From an uncultured Cocleimonas sp. (GTDB lineage Bacteria > Pseudomonadota > Gammaproteobacteria > Thiotrichales > Thiotrichaceae), in the NCBI GenBank assembly GCA_938041705.1, contig CALISP010000286.1, forward strand, positions 1 through 8,859: a stretch of 8,859 nucleotides of DNA. The letters run 5' to 3'. The position numbers and the translations under genes are program-made. Of the stretch, positions 1 to 6,202 are shown in pieces. Under the pieces are notes generated by a model. The model was not told the origin of the DNA. It was given only the letters and a program-made list of their open reading frames with translations, and made no database searches. Numbering within the stretch: position 1 is the stretch's first letter; every line of letters begins with the position of its first letter.

Positions 1-497
1 GTGTTTCAGTAGGTGAAGAAGATCACGTGCGAAAAGCATTGGAGCAGCTCGGAGAGTTGAATATGTGGCGGGTGAATATAAAACCCGGTAAGCCATTCGC
101 CTTTGGACACATTAATACTCAAAACAAAACGAATCAAAAAAGTACACCTTTTATAGGTTTGCCAGGAAATCCAGTTTCAGTCTTTGCTACATTTTGTATC
201 TTTGCTCGTCCTTATATTTTACAGACACAGGGCGTGTCGAATACCTTAGCTCAAAGCTATAAAGTATCTAGTGGGTTTGAATTAGATAGGAAAGAAAGCC
301 GAAATGAGTATTTGCGTGTGCGTCTAAATATTGATGATCATGGCTATTCCACTTTGAGTGTTTATCCAAATCAAAGTTCTGGGGTATTGACCTCTGCAAG
401 CTGGGCAAATGGCTTTGCTTTTGTCCCTGCTAATACAATCGTAAATAAGGGGGATTTAATTGAATTCACTCCTTTTAGTGAATTTTCAATAGTATAG
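1..497 (+). CDS. moeA: Molybdopterin molybdenumtransferase MoeA, C-terminal part (5' truncated by window edge)
   Basis: MoeA inserts molybdate into adenylylated molybdopterin in the last step of molybdenum cofactor synthesis, in the cytoplasm. The frame is open from the first full codon at position 3, so the GTG at 27 is not a start; the visible protein begins VSVGEEDHVRKALEQLGEL, which matches the end of the MoeA GGVSVG loop. Next come the IKPGKPFAFG block with its two conserved lysines and GLPGNPVSVFATF, the hallmark of the MoCF-binding domain. The last 75 or so residues form the C-terminal beta domain, with an NEYLRVRL block and a Q-S-S-G-V-L-T-S motif. About 164 residues are visible of a family length near 400. 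The gene ends 47 bp before the transporter gene, so the two could share a transcript. No other molybdenum cofactor gene is in the window. The assignment is firm; only the 5' end is missing. Confidence 0.93.
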   Translation, partial: VSVGEEDHVRKALEQLGELNMWRVNIKPGKPFAFGHINTQNKTNQKSTPFIGLPGNPVSVFATFCIFARPYILQTQGVSNTLAQSYKVSSGFELDRKESRNEYLRVRLNIDDHGYSTLSVYPNQSSGVLTSASWANGFAFVPANTIVNKGDLIEFTPFSEFSIV

Positions 498-544
498 ATT
501 TTTAGATGTTTATTTCCTCAACCAATTGCAACTGATTAACTTAA

Positions 545-1426
545 ATGACTGACAATAAACGCTCTGTCATTTATGCTTTATTAGCCGTCGCAATGTGGTC
601 GACTGTGGCTACAGCATTTAAATTAAGTTTAGCTGAAATGACATTGTTGCAGCTTCTGACAGGTGCGAGTTTTTTCTCTACCTTAGTCCTTAGTGCTTTT
701 TTGCTTTTCCAAGGTAAGCTGAAAGAAGCCTTAGCAGATATAAAATTTAATCTAAAATCCATTTTAGTTTTGGCGTTTTTAAATCCAGTCATTTATTACA
801 TTGTATTATTCAAAGCTTATGATCTGCTACCTGCACAGGTTGCTCAATCTTTAAATTACACATGGGCAATTACGCTAACCTTATTGTCAGTCCCCTTGTT
901 AAAACATAAGCTCACAAAACGAGACTTAATAGCCATAGTATTTGGTTATATTGGCGTTGTGTTTATTTCCTTAAGCGGTAAAAGCATGACTGGAGAACTC
1001 AGTTATCTGGGTATTTCTCTGGCGATGTTTAGTACGATAATTTGGGCATTATATTGGTTATTAAATGCTCGGGATAAACGTCCACCAATCATTAAATTAT
1101 TCCAAAGCTTTCTTTTTTCAGTGCCTATTTTACTTGCCATTACGTTAATTTTTGAAGGTGTACCAGAAAGTTATAATGTAAAGCAGTTTCTAGGAATAGC
1201 CTATGTAGGTATTTTTGAAATGGGCTTAGCCTTTATCTGTTGGCAAATGGCTTTGCATTACACAGATAGGGTTAGCAGAATCAGTACCTTGATATTTCTC
1301 TCACCTTTTGCCAGCTTGTTCATAATCCATCATGTTTTAGGTGAACCCCTATTCGCCACAACCTTTATAGGCCTAGCCTTGATTGTGTTTGGTATTATGG
1401 TACAGCAATCTGAAAAACGGACTTAA
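545..1426 (+). CDS. EamA/DMT-superfamily transporter, 10 TM helices
   Basis: This is a 293-residue inner-membrane protein of the drug/metabolite transporter superfamily (EamA family), which moves small metabolites or drugs across the inner membrane. About ten hydrophobic segments can be picked out, near residues 8-26, 33-55, 72-90, 97-119, 126-144, 152-172, 183-202, 215-235, 245-263 and 268-286. They form the two EamA repeats (about 8-144 and 152-286). The end of each repeat has the usual pattern: LLPAQVAQSLNYTWAI then P-L-L-K-H-K-L-T in the first, and VSRISTLIFLSPFASL then H-V-L-G-E-P in the second. Length is typical of the family. The ATG at 545 gives an N-terminus of the right length but has no clear Shine-Dalgarno sequence. 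The substrate cannot be inferred from sequence; a physiological link with moeA is only positional. Repeat copy 1 begins 19 nt after its stop. Confidence 0.88.
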   Translation: MTDNKRSVIYALLAVAMWSTVATAFKLSLAEMTLLQLLTGASFFSTLVLSAFLLFQGKLKEALADIKFNLKSILVLAFLNPVIYYIVLFKAYDLLPAQVAQSLNYTWAITLTLLSVPLLKHKLTKRDLIAIVFGYIGVVFISLSGKSMTGELSYLGISLAMFSTIIWALYWLLNARDKRPPIIKLFQSFLFSVPILLAITLIFEGVPESYNVKQFLGIAYVGIFEMGLAFICWQMALHYTDRVSRISTLIFLSPFASLFIIHHVLGEPLFATTFIGLALIVFGIMVQQSEKRT

Positions 1427-1445
1427 ATAATAGAAAAGAATAGCT

Positions 1446-1468
1446 AAAAGTATGGGGGTGCCTTTTTA
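1446..1468 (+). repeat. Dispersed G-rich intergenic motif, copy 1
   Basis: The core reads AAAAGTATGGGGGTGCC followed by TTTTTA. It lies between two convergent genes, starting 19 nt after the eamA stop and ending 26 nt before the stop of the minus-strand aldolase gene. AAAAG and CTTTT can pair as short arms around the G-rich centre, and a T run follows, so it could act at transcript 3' ends. It differs from the consensus by T for G at the eighth position and C for T at the sixteenth. Confidence 0.75.
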
Positions 1469-1494
1469 ATATTATCTAGAGATATCAAACTTAT

Positions 1495-2259
1495 TTAATT
1501 CTTATAATCCGATCCATCACGATCCAGTAGAATTTTCAAATCATCAAAATGTCGATCAGCTTGACCACCATATTTATCTATTTCATCAGATGTTTTTTCG
1601 GCTATTGCGTGACTTAGTATGCGAAGCTTTTTGCCTGTTTGTAAGGCATGAATGTAAGTCATCGCGGCGCGTTCAAAGTAATACAAACGATTAAACGTAT
1701 CTGCTACGCTGTCGCCTAAGACTAGTAAACCATGATTACCCATGATGAGTACTTTGACTTTAGGATCCGAGAATAATCGCGCACAACGTTCTCCTTCGGC
1801 TTCGAGCGCGAGCCCTCCATAATTGGTATCAATCGCATAACGTTGATAAAACATTGCACAGTTTTGATCAACAGGTGGAAGCGAACTATCTTCTAAACAC
1901 GCAAGAGCAGTAGCAAACGGACTATGAACATGCATGATACAACGCGCATGTGGAACATGACGGTGAACACCACCATGCAAACCCCAAGCAGTTGGGTCGG
2001 GTGCATCTGGTCTGTCCATTGTTGTTGGATCGTTTGCGTCTAGTAATAAAATATCACTGGATTTGATCAGTGAGAAATGACGTTGATTTGGATTAATTAA
2101 AAATTCAGTACCTTCTTCATTAACCGCTAATGAAAAGTGATTAGCAACGGCTTCATGTAAATTGAGTTTAGCTGCCGTTTGAAAAGCCGCAGCAAGATCA
2201 ATACGCTGTTGGTGATGAGTTATATTGGTAATGGGACTTGAGCTATTTGAAATTGACAT
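1495..2259 (-). CDS. Class II aldolase/adducin-fold protein
   Basis: This 254-residue protein has the class II aldolase/adducin fold, the zinc-dependent family that includes L-fuculose-1-phosphate aldolase and L-ribulose-5-phosphate epimerase. The fold signatures are NHFS (residues 40-43), the paired zinc-ligand histidines in MHVHSPFATAL (H110, H112), and a third in GNHG (H176). The acidic residue that usually sits in an S-S-E-W-x-x-H segment in true sugar-phosphate aldolases is not there: the aligned segment reads T-A-W-G-L-H (about 90-95). This points to the large uncharacterised aldolase/adducin subfamily rather than a known aldolase. The ATG at 2259 is preceded by AGGTG about 9 nt upstream, which supports the start. 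There is no signal peptide, so it is cytoplasmic. It is monocistronic, convergent with eamA and divergent from the DUF1653 gene. The substrate is unknown. Confidence 0.88.
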   Translation of the reverse strand: MSISNSSSPITNITHHQQRIDLAAAFQTAAKLNLHEAVANHFSLAVNEEGTEFLINPNQRHFSLIKSSDILLLDANDPTTMDRPDAPDPTAWGLHGGVHRHVPHARCIMHVHSPFATALACLEDSSLPPVDQNCAMFYQRYAIDTNYGGLALEAEGERCARLFSDPKVKVLIMGNHGLLVLGDSVADTFNRLYYFERAAMTYIHALQTGKKLRILSHAIAEKTSDEIDKYGGQADRHFDDLKILLDRDGSDYKN

Positions 2260-2353
2260 AATACGGCACCTAACTGATTTGAATTTAGTGTAGCATTTAT
2301 GTTTTAAAAGGCAATTTGATTATAAGACCCAACTTACGTCTCAAAAACTATCA

Positions 2354-2377
2354 AAAAGTAGGGGAGTGTCCTTTTTA
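2354..2377 (+). repeat. Dispersed G-rich intergenic motif, copy 2
   Basis: The core reads AAAAGTAGGGGAGTGTCC followed by TTTTTA, with one A interrupting the G run. It is the only copy in a divergent intergenic region, between the starts of the aldolase (-) and DUF1653 (+) genes, 31 nt before the preferred DUF1653 ATG. The arms AAAAAG and CTTTTT are fully complementary here. Its left flank, TATCAAAAAG, is nearly the same as that of copy 3 (CATCAAAAAG). Confidence 0.75.
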
Positions 2378-2408
2378 CTTTATCAATAAATACTGTAGGG
2401 AATTAGTA

Positions 2409-2648
2409 ATGAACCAAGCGCTAGAAACTATAAAACTAGGAAAGTATAGGCACTTTAAAGGAGGAGAATATCAAGTGGTTGGAACAGCTAGGCACTCAGA
2501 GTCCTTAGCCGTAATGGTAATTTATAAACCCTTGTATGATTTGAAAGAGGGGGAACTGGAAACGTGGGTAAGGCCAATCGAAATGTTCTTTGATACAAAA
2601 GAACATGAAGGTGAAACAGTGGCCCGTTTTGCTTTTATTGAAGACTAA
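2409..2648 (+). CDS. DUF1653 family protein
   Basis: This is a 79-residue protein of the DUF1653 family, whose function is not known. The diagnostic blocks are all present: LGKYRHFKGGEYQVVGTARHSE (about 10-31), the V-I-Y-K-P-L-Y segment (37-43) and W-V-R-P-I-E-M-F (53-60), ending with a short R-F. The reading frame stays open upstream to a TTG at 2316, but the ATG at 2409 is preferred for three reasons: the family domain begins just after it, AGGG lies 8 nt before it, and the extra 31 residues would be a translation of dispersed repeat copy 2. It is divergent from the aldolase gene and convergent with the muramidase gene, with only 28 bp between stop codons. No signal peptide or membrane segment is present, so it is probably cytoplasmic. 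Confidence 0.85.
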   Translation: MNQALETIKLGKYRHFKGGEYQVVGTARHSESLAVMVIYKPLYDLKEGELETWVRPIEMFFDTKEHEGETVARFAFIED

Positions 2649-2676
2649 GTTTTATTACACAAACTTTAATACATTA

Positions 2677-3450
2677 TTACAAATGCACAAAGTCGCTTTC
2701 TTTATAACGTCGTTTGGACTTTTTGATCATTCTTGCTTCGCTATCACGACGGTGTAACAAACCTTCCAAGCCTTTATCTTGCCAAAGTCTTTTCATTGAT
2801 TGAAACTCTTTGGCAATAGAGTCTAAATCTTGTTTTTTCACATGCTTCTTAATTGCTAACATTTCTTTGCGACGAGCGCCTGTAAGCTTTGAGCCGCGGT
2901 TATAGACTAGAGATAACAGCATTGACTGAGCATCAGCAGTTAAATTTTCTATTCCTGGATAAATACGTCTAGTTCGTTTGGCATAGTCTGGAAGGGTGCA
3001 TGTATAAAATAGCTTTTCAGCAGCGGCGTAAGGTACTTTGATTTTTGTGCGACAGATAGCGTTGCATAAGCGTTTCGCTTTTACTCCTCTTACACCTGCA
3101 GCTCTGACTAATTGGTCTAATGTTGCATCAGATACCAAACCTTGCAGGTCTGCTTTGATTCGTGTCTTAGTTGCACAACCGAGGTCGTATCCTATTCCGA
3201 TAGTTACGCCACTATTGCCGCCCGGCCAACAAGCCTTTGTTAGTCGTTTTTCATAATAAGCTTTAGAGCTAATTTCATGCTTGATAATTGCACGTAAGCC
3301 TTGTTTGGAAACTTTTAGGCTATAGTCTTGTTTAATTTTAAGGGCTTGTTCTATCTTGCTGAGCGTCATCGGTCCGATGATTCCATCCGCCGTTATTCCT
3401 AAATGACGTTGGATATTTTTCACACGTGCTTTTAGTTGAGTAGATGCCAT
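2677..3450 (-). CDS. Pesticin-like muramidase with N-terminal peptidoglycan-binding domain
   Basis: This 257-residue protein is predicted to cleave the glycan strands of peptidoglycan. Residues about 5-38 (IQRHLGITADGIIGPMTLSKIE) look like a PG_binding_1-type repeat. Residues about 51-245 resemble the lysozyme-like domain of pesticin and related phage or bacterial enzymes. The core is HE (E59), then WPGGNSGVTIGIGYDLG with T83 and D89; the spacing E-24-T-6-D is close to what I recall of the pesticin catalytic Glu/Thr/Asp. A later A-Q-S-M-L-L-S-L-V-Y-N-R-G block (174-186) is typical of the fold. The protein is rich in Lys and Arg. There is no signal peptide or membrane anchor, and no holin, spanin or phage structural gene is nearby, so the route to the wall is unclear. 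Repeat copies 2 and 3 lie on either side of this gene plus the DUF1653 gene. Confidence 0.78.
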   Translation of the reverse strand: MASTQLKARVKNIQRHLGITADGIIGPMTLSKIEQALKIKQDYSLKVSKQGLRAIIKHEISSKAYYEKRLTKACWPGGNSGVTIGIGYDLGCATKTRIKADLQGLVSDATLDQLVRAAGVRGVKAKRLCNAICRTKIKVPYAAAEKLFYTCTLPDYAKRTRRIYPGIENLTADAQSMLLSLVYNRGSKLTGARRKEMLAIKKHVKKQDLDSIAKEFQSMKRLWQDKGLEGLLHRRDSEARMIKKSKRRYKESDFVHL

Positions 3451-3479
3451 GATTATTCTGTCTCAAATTAACTATTTAA

Positions 3480-3493
3480 CAACTATATAGTTG
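3480..3493. promoter_or_regulatory. 14-bp perfect palindrome upstream of the muramidase gene
   Basis: The sequence CAACTATATAGTTG is a perfect inverted repeat centred about 37 nt upstream of the muramidase ATG, in its likely promoter or leader region. A dimeric regulator could bind such a site, but AT-rich palindromes also arise by chance and no second copy was seen. Operator function is inferred from position only. Confidence 0.3.
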
Positions 3494-3561
3494 GTCACAT
3501 GAGAACTATATTTTGTTCATTTGGCAAGCAAGTCTCTATATGTAGCTATAAGAAACCATCA

Positions 3562-3584
3562 AAAAGCAGGGGGGTGTTATTTTA
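3562..3584 (+). repeat. Dispersed G-rich intergenic motif, copy 3
   Basis: The core reads AAAAGCAGGGGGGTGTTATTT, continuing into TTA-rich sequence. It lies between two minus-strand genes, 94 nt past the yceH stop and 111 nt before the muramidase start, so it is antisense to both. The full six-G run and the following TGT are kept. The right arm has lost the CC of the consensus but keeps TTTT opposite AAAA. Confidence 0.75.
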
Positions 3585-3678
3585 AAATGACCTATTCATT
3601 AAAAATGTTATTGATTTTTTTGTGAGACACTTAACTATGTTTATAGGAACAATTGATCTATTTAGCTGCTGAAGTCAC

Positions 3679-4365
3679 TCATAGTTCTATCGAAATACCA
3701 AGCTTCTCTTCGATCACAGCTAAACGTGCTTCAATTGCATCCAATCTATCGTTATCTAAGTTAGGCATTGTTTTCACAGCTTTATCTGACTCTAAAGTAC
3801 TGATATCAATCTCCCCACATAATAGATGTGTAAAACGATCTTCTCGACGACCTGAGCCTTTTGGAATTAATACTGCCAAAGGAATGTCACGATTAATCAT
3901 TGAATGTATTGTTTCATGAATATCATTTATATCATCAAACTCAACCATTCTTGCAGTACGTGTTTTTAAATCGTTTAGGGTTTGGGCGCTGCGTAATAAC
4001 ATGACAGTCAATAATGCTTGTTGTTTACGATCAATTTCTAATTCATTACACACACGATGAGTAATTTTATTAGCGCGTTCACCGTAATCAATGCCAGCTA
4101 GTTTACGATCTACCAATCCATTGACGGTATGACCTATTTGACCTTCAGTAAGATTCATCACAGGTTCGCGATTGCTTTTTTGATTACAGGCATTCACTAA
4201 GGAGTTAGTTGTAAGAGGATAATTTTGTGGTGTGGTTAAATGCTTTTCCATTAAAGCACCAATAATCCTAGCTTCTAAAGCATTGAAATAAGCTTCTGTT
4301 TGATTAGAATTGTCTTCAGCTTGAGACTGATTTTCAACGTTATCGTAGTTATTATCTTCATCCAT
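3679..4365 (-). CDS. yceH: YceH family protein (DUF480), winged-helix
   Basis: This 228-residue protein belongs to the YceH/DUF480 family, which has two tandem winged-helix domains. No firm function is known to me. The family core is clear: LEARIIGALMEKHLTTPQNYPLT (about 30-52), the invariant-looking CNQKSNREPVMNL (60-72), the second-domain block LLRSAQTLNDLKTRTARM (123-140) and GRREDRFTHLLCG (172-184). Residues 1-24 form an acidic, Asn/Gln-rich leader that is not part of the domain. The last 20 residues (DRLDAIEARLAVIEEKLG) look like a short coiled coil. The ATG at 4365 has AAAGGTAA about 10 nt upstream, supporting the start. There is no signal peptide. It is divergent from the Deg protease gene across 209 bp, so the two could share a control region. 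Confidence 0.9.
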   Translation of the reverse strand: MDEDNNYDNVENQSQAEDNSNQTEAYFNALEARIIGALMEKHLTTPQNYPLTTNSLVNACNQKSNREPVMNLTEGQIGHTVNGLVDRKLAGIDYGERANKITHRVCNELEIDRKQQALLTVMLLRSAQTLNDLKTRTARMVEFDDINDIHETIHSMINRDIPLAVLIPKGSGRREDRFTHLLCGEIDISTLESDKAVKTMPNLDNDRLDAIEARLAVIEEKLGISIEL

Positions 4366-4574
4366 GAGTATTTACCTTTATTTCATTTTCTTAAAACTGA
4401 GTTGAGATTACAATTGATTGGTTAAATATAAACTGAATAGATTTTTAAAAGTAAGTCTTGTTGCTGTTCTCATACATTTTCTTATGTTGTTTTATTGTGT
4501 TTATTTCCTACTAAAGCTGCATTAGCGTTATACTATTTTGCTTTAAAATAGCCATTTTTAATAAACGACTACTT
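4366..4574. promoter_or_regulatory. Divergent control region between yceH and the Deg protease gene
   Basis: This 209-bp AT-rich region separates two divergent starts, so it must hold the promoters of both unless an upstream gene supplies them. On the plus strand TATACT at 4529-4534 is a fair -10 box, but its -35 partner (TTCCTA at 4505, 18 bp away) is poor. On the minus strand only the yceH ribosome-binding site is clear. No strong terminator, operator repeat or extreme-stress sigma box could be recognised. Confidence 0.35.
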
Positions 4575-6134
4575 ATGCAAAACATTGATTCAATGCACTT
4601 CTTTTGTTTAAAAACTTTCCATCATTTATTTAAGAAACTTCTTATTTTATTGATTATGCCATTGTTAACGTTTTCACTGGTTTCGTTAATTGTTATTTCT
4701 CAGGCAAATGCTGCAAATAGTGAAGAAATTAGTGAAGTACGCAAATCAGTAGTCAAAATATACACGACGATAAATGCACCAGATTACTTTAGACCTTGGA
4801 GCATGTTAACCACTAGCCAAACCAATGGTTCAGGCTCTATTATTTCTGATCAACGTATTTTAACTAATGCCCATGTAGTTGCGAATTCGAGTTTTATTCA
4901 AGTACAAAAACAAGGAGATTCACGTAAATACAATGCCAAGGTTTTGTTTGTTTCACATGAGACTGATCTAGCCGTTTTATCAGTTGAAGCTGAAGACTTT
5001 TTTAAAGACAGTAAAGCACTAGAAATAGGTCAATTACCTAATACCTTAGACGCAGTAAGAGTTTATGGGTTTCCCATGGGTGGTAAAACACTGAGCATTA
5101 CTAAAGGCGTCTTATCTCGAGTTGAGCACCAAAGTTATGCGCATGCAGGCGGAGTTTTCTTGGCGGGACAGATAGATGCTGCGATTAATCCTGGTAATAG
5201 CGGTGGCCCTGTAATTACAGATGGCAAGATCGTTGGTGTTGTGATGCAGGCTAACTACGGTGAAACGTCTGAGAACTTAGGATATTTTGTTCCTCCCAGT
5301 GTTATTAATCATGTTTTGGAGGATATTGAAGACGGTCAATATGACGGCTTTAGAGAGTTAGGATTTTTCACTCAAGGGATGGAAAGCCCGGCCTTAAAAA
5401 AATTCTATGGTATCGAATCAGATCAAACAGGAGTTCTGGTAAGTTTTATTTTTGCCAACTCACCTGCAACCGAAGTAATAAAGGTCGGTGATGTGATACT
5501 GGCAGTGAATAACTATGCGGTAGCTGATGATGAGACTATCAATTTTCGTCAAGATCAACGCACTAGCTATAAATATGCCATTGATCAATTTCAATTAAAT
5601 CAAGCTGTGCCGATTACTCTGAAGCGAGATGGCAAAGAACTTAAACTTGAGATTCCTGCTGGTAAAGACATCAGAGAACCTAGTTTAGTTAGAGCAGAAC
5701 GTTATGGGGAATTGCCTGAATATTATGTTTATGGTGGCATATTATTTGTGCCATTGAATATGAATTTGATTAAACGTTGGGGAACTAACTGGGGACGCAA
5801 AGCGCCGTTTGAGTTTTTGCAACAACGTTATAATTGGAGTACTGAAAAACGTAAAGAGGGTGTTGTGGCGCTAATGGTGTTTCCAAGTGATGTGAATTTA
5901 GGCTATCACAATTGGAAGAATTGGGTTATCGAAGAAGTAAATGGCAAAAAAATTAAAGACTTTGCTGAATTGACCTCAATACTGCATAACAACAAAGAAG
6001 AGAATCTGGTGATCTCTGATAAAGATGGTTACAAGATCGTTTTAAACCATCAGCAGGCATTGGAAAGTCGAGATGAAATATCTCAACGCTATCGGATTCC
6101 GCATTATCATTCTAAAGACTTATTTGAAAAATGA
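4575..6134 (+). CDS. Deg/HtrA-family periplasmic serine protease (S1C) with PDZ regions
   Basis: This 519-residue exported protease belongs to the trypsin-like S1C Deg/HtrA family, which degrades or guards misfolded envelope proteins. A long N-region with KK is followed by a hydrophobic stretch (about 22-42) and a likely signal-peptidase site in SQANA-ANSE (after 46). The catalytic triad is H100 in LTNAHVV, D131 in ETDLAVL and S209 in NPGNSGGPV. A PDZ region follows (about 262-360: GVLVSFIFANSPA, V-G-D-V-I-L-A-V-N). A longer C-terminal part (about 380-490) contains VIEEVNGKKIKDFAELTSIL, a second PDZ-like segment. This layout is closer to the plant Deg2/Deg9-like group than to E. coli DegP or DegS. 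The ATG at 4575 lacks a clear Shine-Dalgarno sequence; the ATG at 4593 would also keep the signal peptide. pyrC starts 68 bp downstream. Confidence 0.87.
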   Translation: MQNIDSMHFFCLKTFHHLFKKLLILLIMPLLTFSLVSLIVISQANAANSEEISEVRKSVVKIYTTINAPDYFRPWSMLTTSQTNGSGSIISDQRILTNAHVVANSSFIQVQKQGDSRKYNAKVLFVSHETDLAVLSVEAEDFFKDSKALEIGQLPNTLDAVRVYGFPMGGKTLSITKGVLSRVEHQSYAHAGGVFLAGQIDAAINPGNSGGPVITDGKIVGVVMQANYGETSENLGYFVPPSVINHVLEDIEDGQYDGFRELGFFTQGMESPALKKFYGIESDQTGVLVSFIFANSPATEVIKVGDVILAVNNYAVADDETINFRQDQRTSYKYAIDQFQLNQAVPITLKRDGKELKLEIPAGKDIREPSLVRAERYGELPEYYVYGGILFVPLNMNLIKRWGTNWGRKAPFEFLQQRYNWSTEKRKEGVVALMVFPSDVNLGYHNWKNWVIEEVNGKKIKDFAELTSILHNNKEENLVISDKDGYKIVLNHQQALESRDEISQRYRIPHYHSKDLFEK

Positions 6135-6154
6135 TGGATAATTTATATCATTTT
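6128..6154 (+). terminator. AT-rich hairpin over the protease stop codon (possible weak terminator)
   Basis: AAAATGAT (6128-6135) and ATCATTTT (6147-6154) are perfect 8-bp arms around an 11-nt loop, overlapping the TGA stop of the protease gene. The stem has only one G-C pair each side and the T run is short, so it would be a weak terminator or a 3'-end stabiliser. If it does not terminate, pyrC may be read together with the protease gene. Confidence 0.3.
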
Positions 6155-6202
6155 AAATAACTTAACTAATAACAAACAATTCAATAAATACTCGAGATCT
6201 TT

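Noticed and set aside
3587..3625. A 12-codon hydrophobic mini-ORF (MTYSLKMLLIFL) starting 10 nt after the G-rich core of repeat copy 3.
   Set aside because: The other four copies have no comparable ORF after them, and such a short frame is likely by chance in AT-rich DNA.
3653..3919. Open frame on the + strand opposite yceH.
   Set aside because: It is antisense to a clear family protein and encodes no recognisable domain.
4446..4460. TTAAAAGTAAGTCTTG, which looks like the motif with the G run deleted.
   Set aside because: Only the A-rich left arm matches convincingly, and it lacks the conserved G core; chance similarity cannot be excluded.
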